Source: Candidatus Pacearchaeota archaeon (GTDB taxonomy: Archaea; Nanobdellota; Nanobdellia; Pacearchaeales; GW2011-AR1). Taken from it: DNA of 22,949 nt. The stretch lies in contig JAGVWR010000022.1 in assembly GCA_018304205.1 (NCBI GenBank), forward strand, positions 1 through 22,949, written 5' to 3'. The notes under the pieces are model-generated. The model saw only the letters and a list, made by a program, of their open reading frames with translations, was not told the origin of the DNA and did not search any database. Every line of letters begins with the position of its first letter. Position 1 is the stretch's first letter. Made by a program: the position numbers and the translations under genes. Of the stretch, positions 6,401-14,173 are shown in pieces.

Positions 6401-7792
6401 TCAACCCATAAATTTTCTCAGAGTTGGATGCATATCCATTGCGTGCTGTTGAGCTACGTTTTGGTATAATTGATACATAATCATGACCGCAAGTAAAATT
6501 GCTGTACCTGAAGTTAACGCTCCGAGAAGATCTGCAATTGCAGCAAGCAGACCGATAGCTAAACCGCCCATAATTGTGAGGGGCATTATGTATCTTTTTA
6601 AAATTGATTCTAGAACTCTTTCGTCTTTTCTAAATCCTGGAATTTGCAATCCTGAAGAAAGAATATTCTTTGCTTGCGAGGATTCATCCATTCCTGAAGT
6701 TTTTACCCAGAACACTGCGAATATTGCAGCAAAGGCCATATAGAAAATTGTATGCGTGAATGCCTGAATTATTTGTGCATTAGTTACGCTTCCTCTTATT
6801 ATTGCTTCTAAAACATTGGAACTAGAAAGCCAAAATGCTAAACCTGAAATTGCTTGACCTTGAGAGAAACCTCCTAAAAATGTTGGATGACCTAACCAGT
6901 TTTCAATAAGTGTCCCAAACAATTGTAGATTTGCAGCCAGGGCAGAAACTAAAATAACTGGAAGAACAGAAGCATAGAAAAATGCTAAAGGCCATTTTAT
7001 GTTGTACCCTCTTAATCTATCATAACTGAGAGGTATTTCAACTTTCAGATTCTGTGCCCAAACAACAAGTAAAAATATTAACGCAGTTACTGCAATTGCA
7101 AAAACTGCTGAAAGAGCTTCTCTGGGTGCTCCGTTTATTACTGATTGAATTATGATGAGAATATTGCCTGCACATGGAACGTTTGAAAAGTTTGTAAGAC
7201 AATTTTCCCCTGCTGGACTAATAAATTGGAATAAACCTGTAAATAGTCTCCATGCGACTCCTGCTAAGATGAATAGTGAAACTCCTGAACCAAAGCCCCA
7301 TTTTTGGGTAACTTCGTCCATCATTACTATTGCTATACCACCAAAAATTAATTGTAAGATAACTATTCCTGCATATCCTGGAACGGCCTGAAGACCTCCC
7401 ATCAAAACAAATACCATTGCTTCAAAAATTATGAAAAAAAGAACTGCTATTTTCTGTAGTCCCTGAAAATACCTTTTACCTTCTGGGGTTTTGGTGTCTA
7501 TATTCAAAATTCCTGAACCTACTAATAATTGCAATATGATCGAAGCTGTAACTATCGGCCCTACTCCTAAACTTATAACCGAACCAAAATCTGTTCCCAA
7601 AATAAGCGCGAGATACTCAAATCTTTCTAATGCGTTTTGAGCTAAACCGTAAAGAGAAATATTTGCTAAAACGAAAAAAGCTACTAATATAATAATAGTC
7701 CATTTTAGTTTTACATTGAAACTTAGCTTTTTTTCTACTGGACGCTTAACTTCCGGAAGATTATACAAAATTGCCCTGATATCTAAAGCCAT
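6401..7792 (-). CDS. secY: Preprotein translocase subunit SecY
   Basis: SecY is the protein-conducting channel of the Sec translocon, embedded in the cell membrane. The 463-aa product shows about ten hydrophobic helices. The first (about 31-51) follows a basic N-terminus (NLPEVKRPVEKKLSFNVKLK). Other recognisable blocks are GVGPIVTASIILQLLVG in TM2, the GSGVSLFILAGVAWRLF segment, EIPLSYDRLRGYNIKWPLAFFYASVLPVILVSAL around cytosolic loop and TM7, and the C-terminal LKRYIMPLTIMGGLAIGLLAAIADLLGALTSGTAILLAV region. Length is typical for archaeal SecY. It is the last gene of the ribosomal operon, 29 nt after uL15, which is the standard archaeal spc-operon position. Confidence 0.97.
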   Translation of the reverse strand: MALDIRAILYNLPEVKRPVEKKLSFNVKLKWTIIILVAFFVLANISLYGLAQNALERFEYLALILGTDFGSVISLGVGPIVTASIILQLLVGSGILNIDTKTPEGKRYFQGLQKIAVLFFIIFEAMVFVLMGGLQAVPGYAGIVILQLIFGGIAIVMMDEVTQKWGFGSGVSLFILAGVAWRLFTGLFQFISPAGENCLTNFSNVPCAGNILIIIQSVINGAPREALSAVFAIAVTALIFLLVVWAQNLKVEIPLSYDRLRGYNIKWPLAFFYASVLPVILVSALAANLQLFGTLIENWLGHPTFLGGFSQGQAISGLAFWLSSSNVLEAIIRGSVTNAQIIQAFTHTIFYMAFAAIFAVFWVKTSGMDESSQAKNILSSGLQIPGFRKDERVLESILKRYIMPLTIMGGLAIGLLAAIADLLGALTSGTAILLAVMIMYQLYQNVAQQHAMDMHPTLRKFMG

Positions 7793-7821
7793 GGTTTTTT
7801 TAGAAGAAAGAGGTTTTTAAA

Positions 7822-8211
7822 CTATTCTAGAATAATTTCTCCGCCTACTTTCTTCACTTTTTCTATTGCAGATTTTGACGCTGCTGAAGCAGTTACTTTC
7901 ATTTTGTCAAATGGAGAACCACGGCTTAATATTTTAAATCCTTTAAAGTCTGTTTTGTCTTTTGAAATCTGATCTAAATTAATTTCTTTTAATTTGGGAG
8001 CAACACGACCTCTTCTTAATGTTTTAGACTTACCAAAATATTTTTCTGGAAGATTTAATATCATTGTTTTTTTCTGATCTGCTCTCTTTCCTGTTCCGGC
8101 CATGCCAAATCCCCCTCTATGACCTGATCCTCTAGCTTTCTTCTTGAATCCTCTGCCATGTGAATGACTTCCTCTAAATCTTGATGACTTTGTTCTTTTT
8201 TTGACTCTCAT
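7822..8211 (-). CDS. rpl15: 50S ribosomal protein uL15
   Basis: uL15 binds 23S rRNA in the interior of the large subunit. The 129-aa sequence has the Gly/Arg/Lys-rich extended N-terminus with the archaeal/eukaryotic block SRFRGSHSHGRGFKKKARGSGHRGGFGMAGTG (residues about 10-41) and a globular C-terminal domain with ILSRGSPFDKMKVTASAASKSAIEKVKKVGGEI. It starts with an ATGA overlap on the preceding zinc-ribbon gene and precedes secY, the usual neighbour. Slightly shorter than many archaeal uL15 proteins (about 145 aa). Confidence 0.95.
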   Translation of the reverse strand: MRVKKRTKSSRFRGSHSHGRGFKKKARGSGHRGGFGMAGTGKRADQKKTMILNLPEKYFGKSKTLRRGRVAPKLKEINLDQISKDKTDFKGFKILSRGSPFDKMKVTASAASKSAIEKVKKVGGEIILE

Positions 8212-8525
8212 TTTTTCTTTTTCTTTTTTAATTTTGTTAATGGTGATTTTGGGCCTTTTGGACCTTTTGGAGACTTTAAAGATCTTCTTGGTTTGCCTAA
8301 TGGATTTTCCTCGAAATTTTCATCAAATACTTCTTCGTCATCTTCATCTAATCCACTCGCAATCTTGTTTGACAATATTGCGTGTTCTTCTCTTTCCGCA
8401 ACCAATTCATCAGGAACTTTCATAAATGACTCTATAGAAAGACATTCTCCGCATTCTGCTGGTGGATTCTTTCCATATTCGACATGTCCGCATTCACATT
8501 CCCATAAAAATCCATCTGGAGCCAT
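8208..8525 (-). CDS. Rubredoxin-like zinc-ribbon protein embedded in the ribosomal operon (unknown function)
   Basis: A 105-aa protein with no standard ribosomal identity. Residues 6-31 form a rubredoxin-like zinc ribbon: Cys-10 and Cys-12 with Gly-13 (FLWECECGH) and Cys-25 and Cys-28 (PAECGEC). A short helical segment (about 38-57) is followed by an acidic stretch (DEDDEEVFDENFEEN, 60-74), a basic/proline repeat (KSPKGPKGPKSPL) and a terminal lysine run. The first knuckle is CxC, not CxxC. It lies 1 nt after uL30 and overlaps uL15 by ATGA, so it is co-translated with ribosomal proteins at a site where other archaea have no gene. The basic tail suggests rRNA or ribosome binding; that is inference. 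Confidence 0.8.
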   Translation of the reverse strand: MAPDGFLWECECGHVEYGKNPPAECGECLSIESFMKVPDELVAEREEHAILSNKIASGLDEDDEEVFDENFEENPLGKPRRSLKSPKGPKGPKSPLTKLKKKKKK

Positions 8526-8526
8526 T

Positions 8527-8949
8527 TTATAACATCCTCCTTAAAATATCATTTATGGCGTTTTTGTTATCCCCTAATACTGCCTTTCTTGATGTTCCGA
8601 AGTGATTTTTAGAGTCTATTCCTCCTCTAGGGGGATGTAACCTAAAGAAAGGTTTAATTTCAAGATCATTAAAGTTTTTCTTTTCTAAGGACTCTATAAC
8701 TTTGTCGACATCTATTTTTTTGCCTTTAACTTTTGGCATGCCTCTCTTCTGGATTAATAATGCTAAAGTTTCCTTGTTTATATCCCCGTATGCAATAAAG
8801 TTTCTTAGTTTGAGAAGTAACTTTTGGTTTTCTGCTGTTGGTTTTAATAATACTGCAGCATATTTTCTTCTTAATCTTGTTCTAAATAGAGTTTCCTCTA
8901 CTTTAGTTTGCATTTCTACTAATCCTGAAATTCTGATTGCTATTATCAT
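8527..8949 (-). CDS. rpl30: 50S ribosomal protein uL30
   Basis: uL30 binds 23S/5S-proximal rRNA of the large subunit. The 140-aa product begins with the ferredoxin-like core IIAIRISGLVEMQTKVEETLFRTRLRRKYAAVLL (residues 2-35) and has the archaeal/eukaryotic C-terminal extension including FRLHPPRGGIDSKNHF (101-117), which separates it from the short bacterial form. ATGA overlap with uS5 upstream and 1-nt gap to the zinc-ribbon gene downstream indicate coupled translation. Length is near the archaeal norm (about 150 aa). Confidence 0.94.
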   Translation of the reverse strand: MIIAIRISGLVEMQTKVEETLFRTRLRRKYAAVLLKPTAENQKLLLKLRNFIAYGDINKETLALLIQKRGMPKVKGKKIDVDKVIESLEKKNFNDLEIKPFFRLHPPRGGIDSKNHFGTSRKAVLGDNKNAINDILRRML

Positions 8950-9755
8950 GTTGTTATTAGCTTTTGGTTTGTTTTTTTGAGTGCGTCAATACATGCTCTT
9001 GCAAAGTTGAATGTTGTTCTTGTTTGTCCTTCCGTATATGAATAGACATCTTTAATTCCTGCCAGTCTTAATATCTTTTTGCATTCAGCTCCAATAACTA
9101 ATCCGGTTCCTCTTGGAGCGGGTATTAATCTTACTCTCACGCTTCCACATTTTCCATTTATTACAAATGGAACTGTGTGGGGATCGTTACTTCCTGGCTC
9201 TGGTGTTTCAAAACCTCTTGTTACTTTTATTACTTTTAATTTTGCATTTCTTATCGCTTTTTCTCTTGCCGGAAGAGTTTCTTTTGATTTTCCAAGACCT
9301 AGTCCCACATGTCCATTTCTATCACCTACTACCACCATTGATGAAAATGTTAAAACATTTCCTTCCATTGTTTTTTTCTGGGTTTGTCTCCAGGCTCTTC
9401 TTTTTCCACCTCCGAACTTTCCTTTTGCCTGTCCAATCAAAAGAAGATCTGTCTCCAAAGTTAATAGTTTGTCAACTATTTCTGGCTCGAGTATTTTTCT
9501 GTGCTCTGTAAGTACTACATCTATATTCTTTACTTTGCCTTCTTTTACCATTCTTCCAAGTTCGGTTTTAGGCTTCCAATAATCAACTTTCTCTCTTATT
9601 TTTTCTCTTTCTCTTGCTGCTTCTTTCTCTTTGGGAGTTTCTACAATTTTATCGGATTCTTCGAGCTTCTCTATTTGCTTTTCTAATTTTTCCGTTTCTT
9701 CGGGTGTTGCTTCAATAAGATCTTTTGGGGAATTTCTTGTTTCTTTTTTTGCCAT
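8946..9755 (-). CDS. rps5: 30S ribosomal protein uS5
   Basis: uS5 lies near the mRNA entry channel and helps decoding fidelity and helicase action. The 269-aa product carries an unusually long charged N-terminal extension (about 1-60, rich in Glu and Lys and probably coiled). The double-stranded-RNA-binding-like S5 domain follows (about 115-185, FGGGKRRAWRQTQKKTMEGN then LTFSSMVVVGDRNGHVGLGL), and then the C-terminal domain with GSVRVRLIPAPRGTGLVIG. Archaeal homologues are usually about 200-235 aa, so the extension is real extra sequence. The start overlaps the uL18 stop by one base (TAATG), which supports the long start. Confidence 0.95.
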   Translation of the reverse strand: MAKKETRNSPKDLIEATPEETEKLEKQIEKLEESDKIVETPKEKEAAREREKIREKVDYWKPKTELGRMVKEGKVKNIDVVLTEHRKILEPEIVDKLLTLETDLLLIGQAKGKFGGGKRRAWRQTQKKTMEGNVLTFSSMVVVGDRNGHVGLGLGKSKETLPAREKAIRNAKLKVIKVTRGFETPEPGSNDPHTVPFVINGKCGSVRVRLIPAPRGTGLVIGAECKKILRLAGIKDVYSYTEGQTRTTFNFARACIDALKKTNQKLITT

Positions 9756-10234
9756 TATATTTTCTCCTTCACTTTCTCAAATATTGCGTTCAATTCTTTT
9801 TTCGATTTTATTTCTTCAACTGATGGAAGAATTTTTGCGTCATGATTTATATTTAAACCTGAATCTAAGACTCCTTTAAGGACTGCATAAATTCTTGACT
9901 TTTTAATGTTTCTATGCATACCTATATCTAAAATTAAATCCTGCTTTAATTTTCCCTTTAATAATTTTCCAAGAAGAAGACCCGTTAAATATGCTGCAGA
10001 CTTGCTTTTTAGACTGCCCGACTTATCTTCTGGCCATCCTTTTGACAATAAATCTTTAGAAGTAACTGCCATTATTGTTGAATCTTGGGCTACCTTAGTT
10101 TCAACTGCTTGAGCTAAAATATACCTATTTGTCTTTCTTATGACTAGTCTTGGTTTATCCGATTTTAACAAAGCTAGACGAGATTTGTAATCTGTTTTTT
10201 TCTCAAGTCTTCTCCTTCTTATTGTCTTCATCAT
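9755..10234 (-). CDS. rpl18: 50S ribosomal protein uL18
   Basis: uL18 binds 5S rRNA in the central protuberance. In the 159-aa product, RRRRLEKKTDYKSRLALLKSDKPRLVIRKTNRYILAQAVE (5-44) is the archaeal/eukaryotic L18/L5e signature, followed by KSAAYLTGLLLGKLL and the GLNINHDAKILPSVEEI segment. Two adjacent ATG codons overlap the eL19 stop as ATGATGA; either may start translation. Archaeal uL18 is often about 190 aa, so the C-terminus is short but ends in a normal helix. Confidence 0.94.
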   Translation of the reverse strand: MMKTIRRRRLEKKTDYKSRLALLKSDKPRLVIRKTNRYILAQAVETKVAQDSTIMAVTSKDLLSKGWPEDKSGSLKSKSAAYLTGLLLGKLLKGKLKQDLILDIGMHRNIKKSRIYAVLKGVLDSGLNINHDAKILPSVEEIKSKKELNAIFEKVKEKI

Positions 10235-10641
10235 TTTTTAGTCTCTCCTGAAAATCTCTCTTTCATGTGTGCAAGACTTCTGAATGAACTAGCTTTTATT
10301 TCTTTTCTTATCCCTATAAACTGTTCTTTGGTAATCTGATTTTTTTGCTTTAGACTTGTTAAGTGCCTTCTTAGTTTTCTTGTTAATTTCACATATCCTT
10401 GCTTGCCTGGTTTTACTTTTTTCTTGACGCTTCCTGGACCTCTCTTTGTCTTTCTTCTTTCTATTTTTTTCCTACCTTTAATTTCTCTTATAGAAATGGC
10501 TCCGCTTTCATAAAGATCTTTTATGTCTTGTTTTGTAATTGCTTCTTTTATTTCATTAAGTCTTTCGTTATTGAAGATTATTCTACCTAAACCTACTCCA
10601 AGAGTCCTAACTGCTAATTGTTTCTTCTTGTCTAATTTCAT
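10231..10641 (-). CDS. rpl19e: 50S ribosomal protein eL19
   Basis: eL19 is an archaeal/eukaryotic-specific large-subunit protein bridging to the small subunit. The 136-aa sequence has the helical N-terminus with QLAVRTLGVGLGRIIF (8-23), ESGAISIREIKGRKKIERRK and the GPGSVKKKVKPGKQGYVKLTRKLRRHL block typical of the family, followed by a helical C-terminus. AGGAG lies before its ATG, and it overlaps eL32 upstream (ATGA) and uL18 downstream. Slightly shorter than average (about 150 aa). Confidence 0.95.
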   Translation of the reverse strand: MKLDKKKQLAVRTLGVGLGRIIFNNERLNEIKEAITKQDIKDLYESGAISIREIKGRKKIERRKTKRGPGSVKKKVKPGKQGYVKLTRKLRRHLTSLKQKNQITKEQFIGIRKEIKASSFRSLAHMKERFSGETKK

Positions 10642-10988
10642 TTTTTATCTCCTTTGACATTTAAAATTTTAAGTTTCATTTCTTCTGCCTTTTTTAATAA
10701 ATCAATCTTCTTCTTTGCTCCTAGCTTCGAAGCAAATATCACTGCGCGACCATTTGCACTCCTTAAGTCCCTAATATTTCTTACTAGTAACGGTTTTAAC
10801 CCTTTGATTAAACCTCTTTGTTTTCTCTCTGTCCTGTAACCTACTGTTGGAGAAGCAGGATAAGATTTTCTGGCCTTTCTCATTTTACTGTGTCTTCCTC
10901 TTGGGCGTCTCCATCTCTGTATTTTCTTTCTTCCTCTACCTAATTTAAAGTGCCTGTGGCTGTCCTGTCTAACAAATCTCTTTGACAT
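10638..10988 (-). CDS. rpl32e: 50S ribosomal protein eL32
   Basis: eL32 is an archaeal/eukaryotic rRNA-binding protein of the large subunit. The 116-aa product has the diagnostic core FVRQDSHRHFKLGRGRKKIQRWRRPRGRHSKMR, followed by SYPASPTVGYRTERKQRG and a Rossmann-like C-terminal half (NGRAVIFASKLGAKKKIDLLKKAEEM). Start and stop overlap with neighbours (TAATG with uL6, ATGA with eL19). Its position between uL6 and eL19 is the canonical archaeal order and is absent from bacteria. Confidence 0.95.
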   Translation of the reverse strand: MSKRFVRQDSHRHFKLGRGRKKIQRWRRPRGRHSKMRKARKSYPASPTVGYRTERKQRGLIKGLKPLLVRNIRDLRSANGRAVIFASKLGAKKKIDLLKKAEEMKLKILNVKGDKK

Positions 10989-11530
10989 TATTCTTCATCT
11001 CCAGGTTTATTTGTAATAAAAATTCCGTCTTGGAAAATTCTCCTGTCTCTTCCTCTTAATTTGGTAGCTTTTTCAAAATTGGCTGCTGTCTGTCCTGCTG
11101 CTTCTCTATCTGATGATTTAATTGTGATCTGACTTCCTTTTACATCAACTTCTACGTTTGGAAGAATTTCTGCTTTTCTAGGGAGTTTCTCTCCTAAAAA
11201 ATTATTTATCAACAACTGCTTTCCATCAACCTTTAATGTCATAGGGAAGTGAACATTTGCTGATTCTAACTTATATACAAAAGGAGAAGACAAGCCAGAC
11301 AACATGTTTTTTATATGTGCAACAAAGGTTTTCATTATTTTATACTCTTTTTTATTGCCTCTATCGCAACTTATTTCTACAAAATTTCCCTGCGCCACAA
11401 TTTTTATTCCTGGTGACTTAAGAGTTTTTACTAATTCTATCTGTCCTTGTCTAAGTTTTAGAGTACTATCCTCAAACATTGGTGTAATCCCAGAAGGAAT
11501 TTCTATTTTTTCAGAAAGTTTCTTTTTCAT
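10988..11530 (-). CDS. rpl6: 50S ribosomal protein uL6
   Basis: uL6 sits near the sarcin-ricin loop and the factor-binding site. The 180-aa sequence has two repeated alpha-beta domains (about 1-75 and 76-160), with EKIEIPSGITPMFEDSTLKL at the N-terminus and the archaeal-type conserved segment MKTFVAHIKNMLSGLSSPFVYKLE (66-89), then VHFPMTLKVDG and TKLRGRDRRIFQDGIFI. Overlaps of one base on both sides (TAATG) link it to uS8 and eL32. Length is typical for archaea. Confidence 0.95.
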   Translation of the reverse strand: MKKKLSEKIEIPSGITPMFEDSTLKLRQGQIELVKTLKSPGIKIVAQGNFVEISCDRGNKKEYKIMKTFVAHIKNMLSGLSSPFVYKLESANVHFPMTLKVDGKQLLINNFLGEKLPRKAEILPNVEVDVKGSQITIKSSDREAAGQTAANFEKATKLRGRDRRIFQDGIFITNKPGDEE

Positions 11531-11904
11531 TAATACATATAAGCAATTAAGCTTCCTCCAATTTTTTTGTCTTGTGCAGTCTGATGAGTCATTAAACCTT
11601 TAGAAGTTGATACTATGATTATTCCTATATTCTTGGCAGGAAGATATCTTTTTACATACTTATCGAAATCTTCTACTTTAACCATAAATCTTGGTTTTAT
11701 AGCATTACATCCTGAAACGTCTGCTATTTCTATTCTTAAAATCCCATCCTGAATTTTATAATCTTTAATATATTTCCTTAACTTTGCTATCGCCAAAACA
11801 GATAGTAATAATTTTGAATGTCTTTTAGTTTCAACTGAGTTTTTTTTCGCCTTTTTAGCGTTCATTATTAAATTCAAAACATCTGCTATTATATCTTGTG
11901 ACAT
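11530..11904 (-). CDS. rps8: 30S ribosomal protein uS8
   Basis: uS8 is a primary 16S rRNA-binding protein of the platform; in bacteria it also represses its own operon, and whether the archaeal protein does so is not known from this sequence. The 124-aa product has the N-terminal DIIADVLNLIMNAKKAKKNSVE helix-turn, SVLAIAKLRKYIKDYKIQDG and the C-terminal conserved ASTSKGLMTHQTA-like block (here IIIVSTSKGLMTHQTAQDKKIGG). One-base overlap with uL6 and 1-nt gap to uS14 upstream. Confidence 0.95.
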   Translation of the reverse strand: MSQDIIADVLNLIMNAKKAKKNSVETKRHSKLLLSVLAIAKLRKYIKDYKIQDGILRIEIADVSGCNAIKPRFMVKVEDFDKYVKRYLPAKNIGIIIVSTSKGLMTHQTAQDKKIGGSLIAYMY

Positions 11905-11905
11905 G

Positions 11906-12136
11906 TTAACTGTATTTTTTAAAGCCGATTTCTTCAGCTATTTCTCTGAAGCACTGCCGGCATAAATTTAGATTATATTGATTTAGGTGAGCTCCAAAAC
12001 GGCCACATCTTTCGCACTTTCTCTTTGCAATGCCAGATGTTCTTTCTTTTGGTTTGTTATGCCTGATGAATTTCTGCAAAACTACTGGTTTATTCTTCAG
12101 TTGTTTTGTTATTTTACGCCAATCGCTTGCTGTCAT
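11906..12136 (-). CDS. rps14: 30S ribosomal protein uS14, zinc-binding
   Basis: uS14 helps form the small-subunit head. The C-terminal half carries the zinc motif C41-E-R-C44 and C58-R-Q-C61 with RFGAHLNQYNLNLCRQCFRE between and after, matching the archaeal/eukaryotic zinc-containing S14. The protein is 76 aa, about 20 residues longer at the N-terminus than typical archaeal forms (about 54 aa). The long start is favoured because it falls 1 nt after the uL5 stop, though an internal start cannot be excluded. Confidence 0.93.
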   Translation of the reverse strand: MTASDWRKITKQLKNKPVVLQKFIRHNKPKERTSGIAKRKCERCGRFGAHLNQYNLNLCRQCFREIAEEIGFKKYS

Positions 12137-12137
12137 T

Positions 12138-12701
12138 TTAAATTACCTTTGTTTTAAAGTTATCCTCCATAAATTTGATTATTTCTTCTTTTGCGATATA
12201 TTGTTTATCTGGAATTTGTCCAGATTTTATTTTTTTCCTTTTTACTCTTAATCCATTACGAGCAAATACTACCGTAACATTAAGTCCTCTAATTCCAATT
12301 TCTCTTTGATAGGTTATTCCTGGTATTTCAATATATTCTTCTATTCCAAATGAAAAATGGTTATCTGAAACTTGCTTCTTTCTTATTATATTGTCTAAGG
12401 CTCCAAGCAACTTCATTAATAAATCTGAGGCTTTTTGCTTTCTGAGTGTTACCCTTGTGCCGACTTCTAAACCTGGACGAACGCCAAAATCTGGAATTCT
12501 CTTGCTTGATATAATTATTTGGGCTCTCATTCCACTTAACAATTCCAAAAGTTTCTTTGCTTTTTTTAAATCATCTCCTACTGCGCCGGCACTTAAGATA
12601 ACTTTCTCTATGAAAATTATTCTATTTGGATTTTCTGATTCATTTTTTACTTTTTTAACTTTTTCGTCTTTGTTTTTTGAAACTTTTTTTACTGAACTCA
12701 T
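12138..12701 (-). CDS. rpl5: 50S ribosomal protein uL5
   Basis: uL5 binds 5S rRNA and contacts the P-site tRNA. The 187-aa product has a lysine-rich N-terminal extension (1-25). The conserved L5 fold follows: NRIIFIEKVILSAGAVGDDLKKA (26-48), RIPDFGVRPGLEVGTRVTLR (68-87), SFGIEEYIEIPGITYQREIGIRGLNVTVV (117-145). The insertion-free archaeal form ends near LRVKRKKIKSGQIP. It overlaps eS4 upstream by ATGA and precedes uS14 by 1 nt. Confidence 0.95.
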   Translation of the reverse strand: MSSVKKVSKNKDEKVKKVKNESENPNRIIFIEKVILSAGAVGDDLKKAKKLLELLSGMRAQIIISSKRIPDFGVRPGLEVGTRVTLRKQKASDLLMKLLGALDNIIRKKQVSDNHFSFGIEEYIEIPGITYQREIGIRGLNVTVVFARNGLRVKRKKIKSGQIPDKQYIAKEEIIKFMEDNFKTKVI

Positions 12702-13324
12702 ATGACTATTACTTGTGAAATTGGCGACTGAACAAGTTCCTCCCTATCTTTTATGTTTATCATAACTTTTCCTTTTTCAACAGAATCCACTTTACCTTCG
12801 TTGCCTTGATATTTGCCTGCAAAAATAAACACGTTTTTTCCTTTTTCGAATTTGATATGTTGAATTATCTTTCCTTCAAAATCAATTTTTAGAGAATCAT
12901 GAACGTTTATTTTATCTTTTGTTACTAAATTTGTTCCATCATGAAGATTTATCTGGAATGTGTCTTTTCCTACAAGTCTTCTGTTAATTACTCTGCACAG
13001 CCTTGAATTTTTATCTTTTGATTCTTCAAAAACAAATCTCCCCGTTGGAAGAATTGACAACCTATAAGCTCTGTCTGCTTCAAGAACATTAAATAATTTT
13101 ATGCTTTCTCTAAAATCTCTGACAAGACGACCGTTTAACTTGAGCATTTTGTCTTTGATCATTGCTTTTACTTCTCTTGTTGTTCTTGCAAGTTTAAGCA
13201 TGTCTCTTATTGCAATAAGTATTGGCACAGAATCGTCAACGTGTGATATGGCTCTTACTACATATTTTGTCCCTTTTCTTGGTATTGGGATTTTAGTTGT
13301 TGTTGCCTGTCTTGTTTGATGCAT
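12698..13324 (-). CDS. rps4e: 30S ribosomal protein eS4
   Basis: eS4 is an archaeal/eukaryotic small-subunit protein unrelated to bacterial S4. The 208-aa sequence begins MHQTRQATTTKIPIPRKG, aligning with the family HL+RL..P..WPIPRK start. An S4-like RNA-binding segment follows (about 40-85, LARTTREVKAMIKDKMLKLNGRLVRDF), then the central domain and a KOW motif (FAGKYQGNEGKVDSVEKG, about 168-185). The normal family N-terminus means the 32-nt overlap with the end of uL24 is genuine, the largest in this operon. Somewhat shorter than the usual 235-245 aa. Confidence 0.94.
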   Translation of the reverse strand: MHQTRQATTTKIPIPRKGTKYVVRAISHVDDSVPILIAIRDMLKLARTTREVKAMIKDKMLKLNGRLVRDFRESIKLFNVLEADRAYRLSILPTGRFVFEESKDKNSRLCRVINRRLVGKDTFQINLHDGTNLVTKDKINVHDSLKIDFEGKIIQHIKFEKGKNVFIFAGKYQGNEGKVDSVEKGKVMINIKDREELVQSPISQVIVI

Positions 13325-13775
13325 TCTTCTTTATTTCCTTTGATTTATCTTTAAATTCTGTTTTTTTCTCTTCTTTTTTATCATCTTTCTTTTCTTCTAA
13401 TACTTTTTTATCAGGTAATCTCATTTTATCATCTAAATTTAGAGATTGAATTAATAAAGAACTAGGATGAAAATAAACATTCAATTTTGTTCCATCTTTC
13501 TTTTTTCTTTGTATACCTTCTAAAATCACTAATGTTGATTTGAGGTCGATAGAAGAAACTTTTGCTGTTTGCTTTCTAAAGGAGCCTCGCATAATAAGCA
13601 CCTCATCCCCTTTCCTGAGGGGAAGATTCCTCTTACCATACTTATCTCTAAGCGATTTAGATAAATGAGCACTTAAAAACTTATGCCTTGTATGCAGAGG
13701 TGCATTTGCCTGATACTTTCTTTGCTTTCTTGGTTGAACACTAGAAATCCACGATGATGAAAATTCTTTTTTCAT
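13293..13775 (-). CDS. rpl24: 50S ribosomal protein uL24
   Basis: uL24 is an early-assembly protein near the exit tunnel. Starting at the ATG at 13775 (160 aa) gives an ATGA overlap with uL14 and the archaeal N-terminus MKKEFSSSWISSVQPRKQRKYQANAPLHTRHKFLSAHLS. The KOW domain follows (about 53-85, LRKGDEVLIMRGSFRKQTAKV). A long lysine/asparagine-rich tail (about 125-160) is extra compared with the usual 115-120 aa and overlaps the eS4 start by 32 nt. An upstream in-frame ATG (13811) is rejected because it lies inside uL14 and breaks the family N-terminus. Confidence 0.94.
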   Translation of the reverse strand: MKKEFSSSWISSVQPRKQRKYQANAPLHTRHKFLSAHLSKSLRDKYGKRNLPLRKGDEVLIMRGSFRKQTAKVSSIDLKSTLVILEGIQRKKKDGTKLNVYFHPSSLLIQSLNLDDKMRLPDKKVLEEKKDDKKEEKKTEFKDKSKEIKKNASNKTGNNN

Positions 13776-14173
13776 AATACAAACTGAGCAATCTTGGCTA
13801 CTTGTGCCCAACGCTCATGAACCTCCCTTGCTACCGGACCTTTAATTTGCGTTCCTTGAGGATTTCCTTTATCATCCTTTAACAAGACGACTGCATTATC
13901 TTCAAATGCAACGCGTTCTCCCGTATTTCTTCTATAAGCTCTTCTTTGTCTGATTACAACGGCATCAAATACTTTTCCTTTCATTTCTGGTTTGCCTGCT
14001 CTTACTGAAACTTTAACCCAATCTGCTACTTTTGCATATTGCTGTCTACCTTTTGCAGATTTTCCATGCTTTACTCCTGTTATTCTTACAATTCTTGCCC
14101 CACTATTATCTGCTGCAATCACATTTGAACCTATATTCAATCCTCTTGTTACTCTTCCGCTTATTGCTTTCAT
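13772..14173 (-). CDS. rpl14: 50S ribosomal protein uL14
   Basis: uL14 sits at the subunit interface and is the site of anti-association factors such as aIF6. The 133-aa product has the beta-barrel signature GSNVIAADNSGARIVRITGV (15-34), VKVSVRAGKPEMKGKVFDAVVIRQRRAYRR and the archaeal C-terminus PVAREVHERWAQVAKIAQFVL. A strong Shine-Dalgarno GGAGG (14182-14186 on the minus strand) lies 8 nt upstream of the ATG, and the ATG also overlaps the stop of a 35-codon ORF (ATGA), so initiation here may be controlled by that element. Confidence 0.96.
   Translation of the reverse strand: MKAISGRVTRGLNIGSNVIAADNSGARIVRITGVKHGKSAKGRQQYAKVADWVKVSVRAGKPEMKGKVFDAVVIRQRRAYRRNTGERVAFEDNAVVLLKDDKGNPQGTQIKGPVAREVHERWAQVAKIAQFVL

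Noticed and set aside
9079..9582. Long + strand frame opposite uS5
   Set aside because: Antisense shadow of a secure ribosomal gene; composition mirrors the complement of uS5 and no promoter or motif supports it.
13776..13811. Extended N-terminus of uL24 containing two cysteines
   Set aside because: Entirely within uL14; the ATG at 13775 gives an ATGA junction and the normal archaeal start.
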